Numbered from the stretch's first letter, positions 44,274 through 54,313 are shown. The stretch is 64,000 nucleotides of DNA from an uncultured Opitutia bacterium (GCA_903840415.1 CAIMFY010000063.1:41415-105414), one strand, 5' to 3'. Numbers and translations are program-made. Notes: a model not told the origin generated them from the sequence alone.

Positions 44274-46205
44274 TCAGCCGCCGCCGAAAATCTGCCGGAA
44301 GACCACCGGGCCGTTTTCCCAGAAAATCAGCGCCACGCCCATCAGCGAACCGCCGGCGATCACGCCGGAAGCCACGGGAAAATTGTAGAGTTCGGCACGG
44401 GCGGGATCTTTGCGCTCCATCAGCCAGCCGGCGATGGCGCCGAGGAAAAAGAGGAAGCCGTAATACCAGTGAAACGTCCACGACAGTCCGATACCGGCAG
44501 CCGAGGGCATCCATTTTGCCTGACGCGGAAACCACAGCGGCAGCAGCGTGAGCAGTGCGCCCGTGAGACCGCCGATGGCGATGGACCAGAGCTTCACCGG
44601 GGCGAGCGACTCAAAGCCCTTGCTCAGCGCCAGCGCGACGACCCGCCACGTCTGCGCCGCCGGCGCCGGAAACTGATCGGAGCCGAGCACGCTGGCGGTC
44701 GGCACCATCACGCGAAACGCGAGCACGGTAGCGACCGTGCCGATGAAGATGCCGCAAAACTGGGCGATGAACTGCTTGCGCGGGTTCGCGCCGAGCAAAT
44801 AGCCACTCTTCAGATCGGTGAGCAGATCGGCGGAGGAGATGGCGGCGCTCGAGGTGATGTTCGCGCTCATGAGGTTCACGTTCATGTTGCCGGGATTGAG
44901 CGCCCCGAAGATCAGCTGCGTCACCTTGCCCATCGCACCGGTCGGTGTGGTGTCGGTCTCGCCCGTCACGCGGCAGGCGACGAGCGCGAGGAAGAACGAC
45001 ATCGCGACCGCGATGACGCTCTGCCAGATCGGCATGTTGAAACTGACCTTGGCTAGCCAGCACAACGCTACAAGCGAGATGAGCTGGCCGATGAAGAACC
45101 ACGACATCGGCGTCTCGATCGCATCGAGTTCGCTGGCGGGTGCTTTGGCGCCACCGAACAGGCTGCGCAGGCCGCTAAACGCCTTGGCGATCGCGCGCCA
45201 CTGCATGAAAAACGCCAGCAATCCCGAAACCACCATGCACGAGACGCCGCCCCACAACGTCCACTGCACCACGCCGCGATAGCCGGTTTCCGTGATGATG
45301 CCCCGCGCCTGCATCATGGGCACAAACACCACCCAGCACAGCGTGCCGCCGAAGAAGATGCTGGCCGCCGCGCGAATGCCCATGAGCGTGCCGGCCGCGA
45401 TGAAGATCGGATCCCACACGAAAGTAACCGTGCGGCCAACCCAGGCCGGACCGAAGACGACCTTGTCGATCCGATCCACGAATGCGCCCAAACCGAATTG
45501 CTCCAGTCGCGGGCTGATGAGCCGCAGTCCGTCCATCCAGAACTGGCTCACCGCCGCGGCCACACCGGCGTAAGTGAGTGCGCGGGCGGATTGCACGGCC
45601 CGCTGGCCCTTGGAGTAGAGCGCCCGCAGAGTCTCGGCGGACGCGATCCCAGTCGGGAAACGCAGCTGCTCCACGTTGATCATCTGGCGCTTCATCGGGA
45701 TGGCCATCGTCACGCCGAGGATCGCGAGGAAAAACACCCACGCCAGCGTGAGCCCAAGCGGAAGCGCCACGTTGTTGATCATGAAGTAGGCGGCGAACGC
45801 CGAGACGAGCGTCGTGCCCGTCGAATAGCCGGCGGCGCTCGCCGTCGACTGCATGCAGTTGTTCTCGAGAATGGTCATCGGCGTCTTGGCGAAGCCGAGA
45901 CGGAGAAAGACCGACCAGACCGCGTAGGACACAATGCAAGCCGTGATCGTGACGCCGAAGGCCCAGCCGGCCTTCAGGCCGATGTAGAGATTAGTCAGCG
46001 AGAGCACGCCGCCGAGCACGGTGCCCATCACGACCGCCCGCAGAGTGAGTTGGGGCATGACATCGCCGCGACCCTGATAAACCTCCTTGAACCACTGTCG
46101 CTCGATCTCCTCCGCGGTGCCTTTGAAACCGTCCACGCGAAGTGGCTGGTCGTAATTTACTTCGCCGGTGGATTTTCCGGGTGCCGGGATGTCGGGGTTA
46201 GACAT
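44274..46205 (-). CDS. OPT-family oligopeptide transporter
   Basis: 643 residues with about 15 hydrophobic segments. Family motifs are [37 protein letters not shown] and [18 protein letters not shown], with [19 protein letters not shown] in the second half. OPT proteins are proton-driven importers of oligopeptides or metal chelates. This belongs to the bacterial peptide-type branch by its length. With the OppA-like protein and dipeptide epimerase nearby it fits peptide use. It lies 83 bases upstream of asnS on the same strand. Confidence 0.93.
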   Translation of the reverse strand: MSNPDIPAPGKSTGEVNYDQPLRVDGFKGTAEEIERQWFKEVYQGRGDVMPQLTLRAVVMGTVLGGVLSLTNLYIGLKAGWAFGVTITACIVSYAVWSVFLRLGFAKTPMTILENNCMQSTASAAGYSTGTTLVSAFAAYFMINNVALPLGLTLAWVFFLAILGVTMAIPMKRQMINVEQLRFPTGIASAETLRALYSKGQRAVQSARALTYAGVAAAVSQFWMDGLRLISPRLEQFGLGAFVDRIDKVVFGPAWVGRTVTFVWDPIFIAAGTLMGIRAAASIFFGGTLCWVVFVPMMQARGIITETGYRGVVQWTLWGGVSCMVVSGLLAFFMQWRAIAKAFSGLRSLFGGAKAPASELDAIETPMSWFFIGQLISLVALCWLAKVSFNMPIWQSVIAVAMSFFLALVACRVTGETDTTPTGAMGKVTQLIFGALNPGNMNVNLMSANITSSAAISSADLLTDLKSGYLLGANPRKQFIAQFCGIFIGTVATVLAFRVMVPTASVLGSDQFPAPAAQTWRVVALALSKGFESLAPVKLWSIAIGGLTGALLTLLPLWFPRQAKWMPSAAGIGLSWTFHWYYGFLFFLGAIAGWLMERKDPARAELYNFPVASGVIAGGSLMGVALIFWENGPVVFRQIFGGG

Positions 46206-46332
46206 GGGGTGGAGTTTTGGCGACGAGAAATAGCGGCCGCGTCTGCGCCGACGCGAGGAAGTTCTCGCCGGCGCGCGCGGTAACTTTGATTCGACTCAAT
46301 TTGCGCCCCAAACGAGCCGAAAGGATGGGAGT

Positions 46333-47175
46333 ATGGTGTCCTCCTCCTTTTCTGAAACCGAACTCATCCTTGTGGCGCAGGAACTTCCCGCGTCGCCCCG
46401 CCTGCTCGTCGAACTCGGTCAGGCCATCCGCAATCCGCGGACCGACGCCAACGATGTCGTCGCGTTGCTGCGGCAGGACGCCGCGCTGGTGTCGCGCCTC
46501 ATTCGGATGGCCAACAGCCCGGTTTACGCGCGAGCCGAACCTGCCGGATCGCTGGAGGAGGCGCTCGCGAGCATCGGCTTTCAGGAAGTGCACCGATTGG
46601 TCGGCGTGGTGGCCGCGGCGCATCTGGCCGATATGCGGCTGAATCTTTACGGCGTGGCCGGTGGGAAACTGCGCGCCAACGCGCTCTTCGTGGCCGTCGT
46701 CATGGAAGAGTTGGCCAAAATCGCCAACGAAGATCCGCCGAGTTGCTACACCGTGGGCCTGCTCCGCTCGATCGGAAAAATGGCGCTGGAAAAACTCGCC
46801 GACGAAAGCACGCCACCCGCGGCGTTCGCCGTCAGCGGCAAAACAGCGCTCGACGAGTGGGAACAGCAGTGTTGGGGCATCGACAATTGTCAGGTCGCTG
46901 AACACGTGCTGTTGCACTGGCGCCTGCCGCAGGACGCGGTGGTTTCGATCCGCCACCACTATCATCCTGAGAAGCGCCACAACCCGATTATCCACCTGCT
47001 CAACCTCGCTGCGGGCGCGGCCGAGCACCGCTGTTTCGGGCTGCCGGGCGAAGAGGTTTTCTGGAAATTCACGCCGGAGAATTTTGCCAAGGCCGGCCTG
47101 AACGAGCGGCAGTTTCAACAGGCGTGCGAGCGGGCGCAGCGGGCGTTCATCCGGCTGCATTCCGTCGTCGCCTGA
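46333..47175 (+). CDS. HDOD-domain signalling protein
   Basis: 280 residues. The HDOD fold is visible: LPASPRLLVELGQAIRNPRT, DVVALLRQDAALVSRLIRMANSPVYA, EEALASIGFQEVHRLV and YTVGLLRSIGKMALEKL. The true HD metal pair is lacking, as in all HDOD proteins. These act as protein-interaction modules in signalling and motility; there is no effector domain here. AGGATGGGAG directly upstream is one of the better ribosome binding sites in the window. Divergent from the OPT gene across 127 bases. Confidence 0.9.
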   Translation: MVSSSFSETELILVAQELPASPRLLVELGQAIRNPRTDANDVVALLRQDAALVSRLIRMANSPVYARAEPAGSLEEALASIGFQEVHRLVGVVAAAHLADMRLNLYGVAGGKLRANALFVAVVMEELAKIANEDPPSCYTVGLLRSIGKMALEKLADESTPPAAFAVSGKTALDEWEQQCWGIDNCQVAEHVLLHWRLPQDAVVSIRHHYHPEKRHNPIIHLLNLAAGAAEHRCFGLPGEEVFWKFTPENFAKAGLNERQFQQACERAQRAFIRLHSVVA

Positions 47176-47187
47176 GGCGCGCCCGCG

Positions 47188-48213
47188 TCAGCGCTTTCTG
47201 ACGCCGATGCCGGCGCGATCCGGCAGCAGGATCTTGCCGTCGACGATCGTCGCGCCGTCGAATGGATCGTTTTTGATCAGCACAGCGCCGTCGAGATCGG
47301 CCCAGTCGACGAGCGGCGAGAGCTGCGCGGCTGCGGAGATCGCGCACGACGTTTCGGTCATGCAGCCGAGCATCGTTTTGAGGCCGAGCGCGCGGGCGAG
47401 CGTGATCATTTTGTGCGCCTCGCGGAGGCCGGTGCATTTCATGAGCTTGATGTTGATGCCGTCGAACACGCCGCGCAGCGCCGCGATGTCACCGAGCCGC
47501 TGGCAGCTTTCGTCGGCGATGAGCGGGAGCGGGCTGCGTTCGCGCAGCCACGCGGTGTCGTCGAGTCGGGCCTTCGGCATCGGCTGCTCAATGAACACCA
47601 CGCCGCGCACCGCGAGCCACTCGATCATCCGCAGCGCCTCGTCGCGATTCGTCCAGCCTTGGTTCGCATCGACGGTGATCGGAGTGTCCGTCACGCTGCG
47701 GATGGTTTCGATCATCATCTCGTCGGTGGGCTGGTCGCGGCCGAGTTTCACCTTGATGATTTTGTAAATGGCGGCCTCGCGGGTTTTCTGGCGGACGACG
47801 TCCGGCACATCGATGCCGATCGTGAACGAGGTCACGGGAGTTTTTTTCGGATCGAGGCCCCAGAGTCGAAACCATGGGGCACCGAGTTTTTTTCCGACCC
47901 AGTCGTGCAACGCGATGTCGAGGGCCGCCTTCGCCGCGGTGTTGCCTGGCGCGAGGGTGTCGATCGCGGGTAGAATTTCCTCGAGTTGAAACGGATCGGA
48001 GATGCCTCGGATCGAGGCATCCGCCTTCGCGAGGAAAGCGGCGGCCGTCTCCTGTGTTTCGCCGAGGTAGGGCGGCATCGAGGCCTCGCCGAAGCCGTTG
48101 ATGCCGTCGTGTTCTATTTCCACGAGCATCGCAGGAGTGCTGGTGCGCGAATTCGTTGCGATGCCAAACGCATGGCGCAGTTCGAGGGTGTAGGGAGAAA
48201 AACGAAGATCCAT
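47188..48213 (-). CDS. Dipeptide epimerase (enolase superfamily, L-Ala-D/L-Glu type)
   Basis: 341 residues. The muconate-lactonising enzyme subgroup is clear: catalytic Lys pair region YKIIKVKLGRD, metal ligands Asp in TVDANQGW, Glu in VVFIEQPMP and Asp in LIADES, and the second catalytic Lys in GINIKLMKCTG. The C-terminal MLGCMTETSCAISAAAQL is typical of dipeptide epimerases. Such enzymes interconvert L-Ala-D-Glu and L-Ala-L-Glu from peptidoglycan, or other dipeptides. Substrate is inferred from family only. Convergent with the HDOD gene, 12 bases apart. Confidence 0.92.
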   Translation of the reverse strand: MDLRFSPYTLELRHAFGIATNSRTSTPAMLVEIEHDGINGFGEASMPPYLGETQETAAAFLAKADASIRGISDPFQLEEILPAIDTLAPGNTAAKAALDIALHDWVGKKLGAPWFRLWGLDPKKTPVTSFTIGIDVPDVVRQKTREAAIYKIIKVKLGRDQPTDEMMIETIRSVTDTPITVDANQGWTNRDEALRMIEWLAVRGVVFIEQPMPKARLDDTAWLRERSPLPLIADESCQRLGDIAALRGVFDGINIKLMKCTGLREAHKMITLARALGLKTMLGCMTETSCAISAAAQLSPLVDWADLDGAVLIKNDPFDGATIVDGKILLPDRAGIGVRKR

Positions 48214-48391
48214 GGCTTTGAGCTTTCGCTTGAAGCACTGAGCGTGGCCCAGCGCAATGCGACACGTTTGGCTTCGGGTGACGCCGCCGCGGTTCGGTCA
48301 TAAGCGTTTTTTTGCGTGGCGAAAATTCGCTCAATATTCCAGCCCGCCGACCGATAAGATTCACTGAAGCCTCTAAGTCTCATCCCTACTC

Positions 48392-48838
48392 GTGAATATT
48401 TCATCTAATGCCGCGTTGAGCGGTTCTGCGCAGGTTTGGTCGGGCGCCAGCGCGCCTATGTCGCCGACACAAAAAATGTCGGATTTGTTCGATCAGATTG
48501 ACTCATCCGGCTCGGGTTCGATCTCTAAGAGCCAGTTCGAGCAGGCTTTCCAGACGCTCAATCCGCCGGGTTCGTTTCAGAAGGCTGGCGCCGATGCCAT
48601 CTGGAGCAAACTCGACCCGAATGGCACGGGCACGGTTTCCAAGCAGGATTTCGTGAACACGATGACCACGCTTATGAAAGAGCTCCGCGGTCATCATCAC
48701 CAACAACAGGCCAGTGCCACCGGTGCCGCGAGTGTCAGTCAGAGCGCGGCGGCCCTGAGCGCCCTCGGTCAGCCGATGAGCGGCACGGCCAGCAACAGCG
48801 GCGACACGGTCGGTTCCATCATCGATTTGATCGCCTGA
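48392..48838 (+). CDS. Small EF-hand protein
   Basis: 148 residues from GTG 48392; an ATG at 48458 is an alternative. Two EF-hand loops are seen: DQIDSSGSGSISKSQFEQAF (near 34-53) and DPNGTGTVSKQDFVNTM (near 74-90), each with Asp at position 1 and acidic or hydroxyl residues at 3, 5 and 9. A His/Gln-rich piece (HHHQQQ) and a Ser/Ala-rich tail follow. No signal peptide is obvious. It is probably a calcium-responsive protein; role unknown. The 178 bases upstream form a divergent spacer with the epimerase gene. Confidence 0.82.
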   Translation: MNISSNAALSGSAQVWSGASAPMSPTQKMSDLFDQIDSSGSGSISKSQFEQAFQTLNPPGSFQKAGADAIWSKLDPNGTGTVSKQDFVNTMTTLMKELRGHHHQQQASATGAASVSQSAAALSALGQPMSGTASNSGDTVGSIIDLIA

Positions 48839-48847
48839 ACGAGGCAC

Positions 48848-49762
48848 TCAGCCGCGTTCGCCCGGCTGAGCCGTCGGCTTCCAAAGGCTGCCACCCGCCT
48901 GACCGGTGGTGTCCAGCCACAGGCACGACGCGTCGAGTTGTTGCAGCCACGCGGCACCGGCGCGGCCTTTGAGCATGGCGATGGTCGCCAGACTCCCGGC
49001 GACGAGACAGCGACCGGCCACGACCGTGACTCCAGCGAGTCCCCGCACGGGCCAGCCCGTCCAGGGATCGAGAATGTGGCTGTGGCGCTCGCCGTTGATC
49101 TTTACATAGCGTTCGTAGTCGCCGCTCGTGGCCAGACCGCCGCGGGCGAGAGGGATGATCGCCAAGGCCTCGCCGGGCCGCCGCGGATGGCGCAGGTGAA
49201 TTTGCCAGGGACTTCCGTCGGGCTTGGGCCCGAGTGCGTGCAGATCGCCTCCCAGATCGATTAGTCCGTGGGCGAGACCCGCCAGCGCGCAGATGGCGGC
49301 GGCACGGTCGGCGGCGTATTCTTTGCCAATGCCGCCGAAGTCGAGTTCCACTCCCGGCAGCGGAAACGAGAGGCGCGGTCGCTCCCAGCGGATTTTGTCC
49401 AAACCGACGAAGGGCAACAGCCGCTCGATGGCCGACTGATCCGGGAGGTTTCCCGACGAAAAATTCCACGCCCGGCGCAGGATGCCGGTGGTGATGTCGA
49501 ATAGTCCGCCGCTCTTGCGATGGGCTGCGAATGCGTAATCAACTAGCGCGGCGGTCTCCTCGTCGACGTCGATCGGCACGCCGGCGGCGGCGGCGCGATT
49601 GATCTCGCTCAGCAAGCTCTCGGGCCGGTAGCGCGTGTAGCGGTGCTCGATTCGGAGCACTTCCGCCTCGGCTTCGGCGGCGGCCGCGTGCGCTTGACCG
49701 AAGAGATGGAGCACGCATTCGGAGCCCATCGCGGGAAACGTGTAGCGGGTGGCTTCAGGCAC
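48848..49762 (-). CDS. apbE: FAD:protein FMN transferase ApbE
   Basis: 304 residues. ApbE motifs: YTFPAMGSECVLHLFG, a segment with ELDFGGIGKEYAADRA, LIDLGGDLHALG, and the late ATSGDYERYVKINGERHSHILDPWTGWP (pieces TSGDYERY and SHILDPWTG). The enzyme attaches FMN by a phosphoester bond to Thr/Ser of target flavoproteins such as NqrB/C or RnfG types; no such target is in the window. No lipobox or signal is seen at the N-terminus, so it may be cytoplasmic or the true start is elsewhere. A perfect 8-bp hairpin (CTCAGCCG/CGGCTGAG, 48847-48870) covers the end of the gene. Confidence 0.93.
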   Translation of the reverse strand: MPEATRYTFPAMGSECVLHLFGQAHAAAAEAEAEVLRIEHRYTRYRPESLLSEINRAAAAGVPIDVDEETAALVDYAFAAHRKSGGLFDITTGILRRAWNFSSGNLPDQSAIERLLPFVGLDKIRWERPRLSFPLPGVELDFGGIGKEYAADRAAAICALAGLAHGLIDLGGDLHALGPKPDGSPWQIHLRHPRRPGEALAIIPLARGGLATSGDYERYVKINGERHSHILDPWTGWPVRGLAGVTVVAGRCLVAGSLATIAMLKGRAGAAWLQQLDASCLWLDTTGQAGGSLWKPTAQPGERG

Positions 49763-50050
49763 GTGATGAAGGGATTAGCCTTGCGCAACAACTCCACCGT
49801 GCCGCCGAACCGGCGCGCGAGTTCGCCGCGCGGGAAATCGCGTCGCGCCATGCGAGGGCGGAGAAGTAAGGGTGGAATTTCACGAAGGGGTGGAACCCGA
49901 GGAAGGGCCGAAACTCCCGCGGGAGCAATCCGTCGGTTGGGCGAAGCGGCGCCGCGGATCGTTTGCGCATTGCCACGGGGTGGGCGGCACGCGAAAGCTC
50001 GTTCGTGGCCGCCACTCCGCGCGGGCCAGAAAAATCAAACCCATCGCCCC

Positions 50051-50944
50051 ATGCACTCCGCCCGTTCCCGCCGTTTGCTCGCGTTGTCCCTCGCCTCCCT
50101 GTTCGCCGTGGCCGCGCTGCGCGGTCAGGCACCAGCCGTCGCGGCTCCCGCCGCAACGGCAACGGCTGCGCCAGCGGCGAAGCTTGGCTCGAAGGTTTTT
50201 CTCTGGGATAGTTATGTCGTGAAGCCAACCGCCGTCGGCACACGCCGCGACGTGGCCGATTTGCCGACCGCGACGTTTGCGAAATTCGAGAGCCATATCA
50301 GCACGCTGAACGCGGGCAATATGTCGCACGCGCCGCACATTCACCCGCAGGAAGAGTTTATCATCCTCAAGGAAGGCACGCTCGAAGCCTCGATTAACGG
50401 CAAGTTGGAGCGCGTCGAGGCGGGTTCGATCATGTTCTTTGCGTCGAACGATTATCACAACGTGACCAACGTCGGGACCACGCCCGCGACCTATCTGGTG
50501 TTCAACCTCGCCACGGCCGCGACGCAATCTGTGCCCAAGGCCGGCGCCACCGCGGCCGCCGTGCCCGGCAAACTCGTCTCGACAGTGTTTCACTGGGACA
50601 AGCTCGAGGCAAAGCCGACGAAGACTGGCGCCCGTCGCGAAATCGTCAACTCGCCCACGAGCACGCTCCTGGGCCTCGAGGGCCACATCACCACGCTCAA
50701 GCCCGGCGAAGCCCCGCACGCGCCGCATCATCACCCCGACGAGGAACTGATCATCGTGAAGGACGGCCTGATGGAGGTGATGATCAAAGGCGTGACGCAG
50801 CGCGGCGGCCCCGGCTCGATTTTCTTCTACGGTTCCAACGACGAGCACGGCATGAAAAACGTCGGTGGCACTGAGGCGACTTACTACGTGTTCCGGACGA
50901 TCACCGAGGCTACGCCGAAAGAGTCGCCCGCGAAAGCGGACTAA
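50051..50944 (+). CDS. Secreted bicupin protein
   Basis: 297 residues with a signal peptide (LLALSLASLFAVAALRGQ). Two cupin domains share the same pattern: HAPHIHPQEEFIILKEGTLEA (near 97-117) with SIMFFASNDYHNVTNVG, and HAPHHHPDEELIIVKDGLMEV (near 225-245) with SIFFYGSNDEHGMKNVG. Each retains the His-His-Glu and late His metal ligands. Arrangement recalls ureidoglycine aminohydrolase-like bicupins, but export argues for another role. Start ATG 50051 is set by the signal peptide. About 288 bases separate it from divergent apbE. Confidence 0.82.
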   Translation: MHSARSRRLLALSLASLFAVAALRGQAPAVAAPAATATAAPAAKLGSKVFLWDSYVVKPTAVGTRRDVADLPTATFAKFESHISTLNAGNMSHAPHIHPQEEFIILKEGTLEASINGKLERVEAGSIMFFASNDYHNVTNVGTTPATYLVFNLATAATQSVPKAGATAAAVPGKLVSTVFHWDKLEAKPTKTGARREIVNSPTSTLLGLEGHITTLKPGEAPHAPHHHPDEELIIVKDGLMEVMIKGVTQRGGPGSIFFYGSNDEHGMKNVGGTEATYYVFRTITEATPKESPAKAD

Positions 50945-50965
50945 TCACCGGCTGCGTCGAGACGG

Positions 50966-51850
50966 CTACGGCGACTTCGGCGGCGACGTCGTTTCGGGCA
51001 CGCTGCCGATCACCTTGAGTTCGCCGATTTCGACTTTGCCTTCGCGCAGTTTCGTTTCGGCGCGCGTGATGCCGTCGCGCTGCTGGCCGAAAAAATCGGC
51101 GGCGATCCGCGTCATGCCCGGAACGGCCTCGGTGAAATTATTGCCGGGAGAGCGGACGCTCATCCGCGTGACCCAGAGGAGCCGCGGCGTCTTCGTTTTT
51201 TTCAGGAACTGGTAGTCGTAGGCCATCAGGACGACGAAGTAGCGCTCCTCGGCGAGTTCGATGCGCATAGTTTTCTCCTCCTCGCTGGCGACGATGTTGG
51301 CGCCTTCGTTGAGCAGGCTGCGCTTGAAGCCGAGCAACTCAGCGTTGGCGTTGAGATATTGTTCCTGGCGCGTGGCGGCGGCGTCCTGCGCCGACAGCAG
51401 GAGGTTCAGCGGGCCCGCGTCGGCCATGCCGTTTGCCTGAATTTTGGCGGTGTAGTCGGCGAGTTCATTGTTCAACGACTCGAGGGTATCCTGTCGGTTG
51501 AAATCATCATACGTCTGCGTCGCACCCCAGTGGACGATGATCACGAGGTTGGCCTGGGCCGGATCTTTGGCGGGAAAATAGCTCTGCCGCGCCAAGCCGG
51601 CGGCGAGCGTCTGCGCCACCGTGAGAAACGGCATCTGCTCCTGCCGTCGGTCGCGGGTGGCACCGCCGAAATGGATCCCCGCCGAAAACACGTAGCTTTC
51701 CGGAAGGACGCCATCGGGTCCCTGGCCGCGCCGATACGCCGGAGCGGCCGTCGCGCTTACGACGACGAATTCTCCGCCGAAGGCGCATGGCGCCACCATC
51801 ATCGCGATCAATCCGCAACCCAGGCCCAAAAAAGAAACATGGCGACGCAT
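50966..51850 (-). CDS. Secreted protein of unknown function
   Basis: 294 residues with a signal peptide (FLGLGCGLIAMMVAPCAFGG). The mature chain has TVAQTLAAGLARQSYFPA, ANLVIIVHWGATQTYDD, NLLLSAQDAAATRQEQYLNA and ERYFVVLMAYDYQFLKKTKTPRLLWVTRMS, shown in pieces. It looks like an alpha/beta protein; the alternation of strand and helix is regular. I do not recognise a family. Start ATG 51850 is chosen for the signal peptide. Convergent with the bicupin gene, 21 bases apart. Confidence 0.72.
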   Translation of the reverse strand: MRRHVSFLGLGCGLIAMMVAPCAFGGEFVVVSATAAPAYRRGQGPDGVLPESYVFSAGIHFGGATRDRRQEQMPFLTVAQTLAAGLARQSYFPAKDPAQANLVIIVHWGATQTYDDFNRQDTLESLNNELADYTAKIQANGMADAGPLNLLLSAQDAAATRQEQYLNANAELLGFKRSLLNEGANIVASEEEKTMRIELAEERYFVVLMAYDYQFLKKTKTPRLLWVTRMSVRSPGNNFTEAVPGMTRIAADFFGQQRDGITRAETKLREGKVEIGELKVIGSVPETTSPPKSP

Positions 51851-51951
51851 CGACCGCCTGACGAACGCGGCGCCATCGAGGGTGCGCGGCACATGCCACA
51901 GTTGGTGTCTGGCCCCGAGACTCGGGGTGGGTTAACCGGTCGATCGTCGAA

Positions 51952-52830
51952 TTAGCCGAGGGATTGGCGGATGCCTTGGTAGGCGGTGACGGCGTCGGCG
52001 AATGCTTTCTCGACCGACAGCACGGTCAGTCTATTGGGATGTAGAAAATCGCTGTCAGCGATCGGTGCTAGCGCAGGATCGAACGGTTTGTCGAAATCCT
52101 GCGGGATAACCGACGAAACGAAAAACAATGCCGACGCGTGCCAATTGGGCGCTGGCAGCAAGGCCGGGTGTTCTTGGCCTTCGCAGGCGACGATCATGTC
52201 TTCGGGAAATTGCCAGCGGCGTAGGAGAATCGCGCCGGCCTCGGCATGGGTGATGCCCACATTATCCATTTCCCATTGGGTGAGCGTTTCGGCACCGAGC
52301 CAGAATACGCCGCCGCCGCAGGCATCGATGCTCCGGTTGATGGCGAGCCGGCCGATGTAGCGCAGCAGTCCGGCGGTATAGGCGTCGCTCGGTTCGACCG
52401 CGCCGGTGGCCTTCGCAAGTTCCTCCATGAACAAGCCGTTGAAGAGGCTCTCGGCCCAGAAATCTTCTGCTGGGATCGAGTAGTTGGTGAGATTTTCGAG
52501 CGTCATGATGCGCGAAACCGCGAGCGTCAGCAGGCGCATCGCCTGACCGAAACCGATTCGCTGGAGGGCATGTTCGACGCTTTGGACACGTTGCTCGCCG
52601 GCAAAATAGGCACTGTTGGCGATGCGGATGATATCGCCCGTGAGCGCCGGATCGCCGCGGATGAGAGTGGCGACTGAGTCGATATCGCACTGGGCATCGC
52701 GCAGGAGCACCAAGGCGCGACCGAGAATGCGCGGCGCCGGCGAAAAGCTTTCGATCCGGCCGATGGCTGCTTGGATTTGCTCCGGCGTGGGCTTTTGCGG
52801 GAGACTGGCAGGGGCGGCCGACGGCTTCAT
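51952..52830 (-). CDS. HDOD-domain signalling protein (second copy)
   Basis: 292 residues. HDOD motifs: LGRALVLLRDAQCDIDSVATLIRGDPAL in pieces, IIRIANSAYFAGEQRVQSVEHALQRIGF, AYTAGLLRYIGRLAINR and LLRRWQFPEDMIVACEGQEHP. It shares the layout of the HDOD protein at 46.3 kb but the sequences are well diverged. No effector domain is present. ATG 52830 gives an N-terminus MKPSAAPASLPQKPTPEQI; the frame extends upstream. About 224 bases separate it from the divergent SYLF gene. Confidence 0.87.
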   Translation of the reverse strand: MKPSAAPASLPQKPTPEQIQAAIGRIESFSPAPRILGRALVLLRDAQCDIDSVATLIRGDPALTGDIIRIANSAYFAGEQRVQSVEHALQRIGFGQAMRLLTLAVSRIMTLENLTNYSIPAEDFWAESLFNGLFMEELAKATGAVEPSDAYTAGLLRYIGRLAINRSIDACGGGVFWLGAETLTQWEMDNVGITHAEAGAILLRRWQFPEDMIVACEGQEHPALLPAPNWHASALFFVSSVIPQDFDKPFDPALAPIADSDFLHPNRLTVLSVEKAFADAVTAYQGIRQSLG

Positions 52831-53054
52831 GGGGAGTGCGAGGCGGTTTACGGGTTGATGAATTCTGACGAGTGCGTCGCCGGTCGCAGAAACAACCGGA
52901 TCGCGGAGACGGGAGGATAATCGGCACGGCAACCCTTCCGCTCAAGGAGAATAACCCAACGCCCCAAGCCGGCGGCGCGTCGGCTGCCTCTCGGAGGTTG
53001 CGTTTGGGTGACGCTTGAACTCTTTGCAAATTGGTCGGTCTGACCTTTGCACCT

Positions 53055-53636
53055 ATGAAAACGATTACACGCTTCTCGTGCCTCGCCTTTCTCCTTCTTG
53101 CAGTGATCGGCAACGGCCCGATGGCGCGGGCCGACTCCGAAACTGGCGCCGCTCGCGCCAAAGTCCGCGCGATGCGCGACTCGGTGCTAGCGGATCTCTA
53201 CAAAGTGCATCCGGACGCGAAGGGAAAAATAAAGAAGGCCGCGGGCTATGCGGTGTTTTCGAATGTCGGCATCAACCTCGTGCTCGCGAGTTTCGCCGGC
53301 GGGCACGGGGTGGTGGTCAAGAGCGGCACGTTCGGTGATTCCGAGACGTTCATGAAGATGGCGTCGGCTGGGCTCGGCTTCGGTCTCGGCGTGAAGGATT
53401 TTCGCGCGGTGTTCATCTTCAAGGACACGGCTAAGCTCGAAACGTTTGTCGAGAAAGGCTGGGACTTCAGCGGCCAGGCCGACGCCGCTGCGAAATCCGA
53501 CGACAAAGGTGCCGCGCTCGCCGGCGCGGAGACGGTGATCCCCGGCGTCGAAATTTACCAAATTACCAAGAACGGCCTCGCGCTCCAGGCGACGCTGCAA
53601 GGCACGAAATATTGGAAGGACAAGGATCTGAACTGA
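53055..53636 (+). CDS. Secreted SYLF/YSC84-type lipid-binding protein
   Basis: 193 residues with a signal peptide (FSCLAFLLLAVIGNGPMARA). The SYLF domain fills the rest: AAGYAVFSNVGINLVLASFAGGHGVVV in pieces, MKMASAGLGFGLGVKDFRAVFIF and FVEKGWDFSGQADAAAKSDDKGAAL. This family binds phosphoinositides in eukaryotes; bacterial members are exported and little understood. ATG 53055 gives the signal peptide. Confidence 0.88.
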   Translation: MKTITRFSCLAFLLLAVIGNGPMARADSETGAARAKVRAMRDSVLADLYKVHPDAKGKIKKAAGYAVFSNVGINLVLASFAGGHGVVVKSGTFGDSETFMKMASAGLGFGLGVKDFRAVFIFKDTAKLETFVEKGWDFSGQADAAAKSDDKGAALAGAETVIPGVEIYQITKNGLALQATLQGTKYWKDKDLN

Positions 53637-53806
53637 GCGGCGGCGGCGACCGCGCGCCCGGCTGCAGACGCAGTCAGCGACTTTCGCCCAAGAAGGTGCG
53701 CGGCCCGACAGGCGGCGGCTTAGGGCGACGAGGTTTCGCGGGCGCGGCCTGCCCGCGGATCGCTACGACTCTGGATGGCCAGCCTCGGCCAGAGCGGGCG
53801 ACGCTT

Positions 53807-54313
53807 TTAGTTGCGGAGAACTTGCTGGGCCGACTCCGGGAGCTTGTCCGCGTGGAGCAGGAGCAGGCTGACCTGCCATATTTCCGAGTCCGTGAGGTTG
53901 CCGACGTAGCCGGGCATGCCGGTGAGCCGGATGCCGTTCTTCACCTTCCAATAAGTCTCGCCCACCTCGTCGTCGGTCACGCCTTTCTTCGGTGGCAACA
54001 GCTGCGGTGGATGCGGAAACATACCCTTGGCAATGGTCGTCTCGGGCTGGCCGAGCCGCCCATGGCAGACCGCGCACTGGGCCTGATAGACGCGCGCCCC
54101 GGCGAGAAAATTCGGTTCGTCGGCCGGCAGTGGCGAAGGTTTGGAGACCTCCGGGTCCATCGCCGCATGGAGCGCCTTGCGCGCTAGGTATTTTTCCAAC
54201 GGCAGCGGCGGACCCTTCGTGGCCACCGGCATGCCGCCGAGGCTTACGAACAGCCAACCCGCCACGAGCGGCACGCAGATTCCGATGACGATACCAGCGA
54301 AGATTTTTTTCAT
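53807..54313 (-). CDS. Membrane-anchored cytochrome c
   Basis: 168 residues. An N-terminal membrane segment (FAGIVIGICVPLVAGWLFVSLGG) leads to a class I cytochrome c domain with the haem site CAVCH (near 83-87) and a likely axial Met in GMPGYVGNLTDSE. It should carry electrons in the periplasm, for example from a dehydrogenase; no partner is adjacent. ATG 54313 gives MKKIFAG; the frame stays open upstream but with no typical coding pattern. Convergent with the SYLF gene (170 empty bases). Confidence 0.88.
   Translation of the reverse strand: MKKIFAGIVIGICVPLVAGWLFVSLGGMPVATKGPPLPLEKYLARKALHAAMDPEVSKPSPLPADEPNFLAGARVYQAQCAVCHGRLGQPETTIAKGMFPHPPQLLPPKKGVTDDEVGETYWKVKNGIRLTGMPGYVGNLTDSEIWQVSLLLLHADKLPESAQQVLRN

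Noticed and set aside
48847..48870. Hairpin CTCAGCCG/CGGCTGAG as terminator of the EF-hand gene
   Set aside because: The stem is perfect but no T tract follows and it lies in the coding end of apbE.
49643..50050. A longer N-terminus for the bicupin gene
   Set aside because: The frame is open but runs through the start of apbE on the other strand and gives an Arg-rich chain; the signal peptide at 50051 fixes the start.
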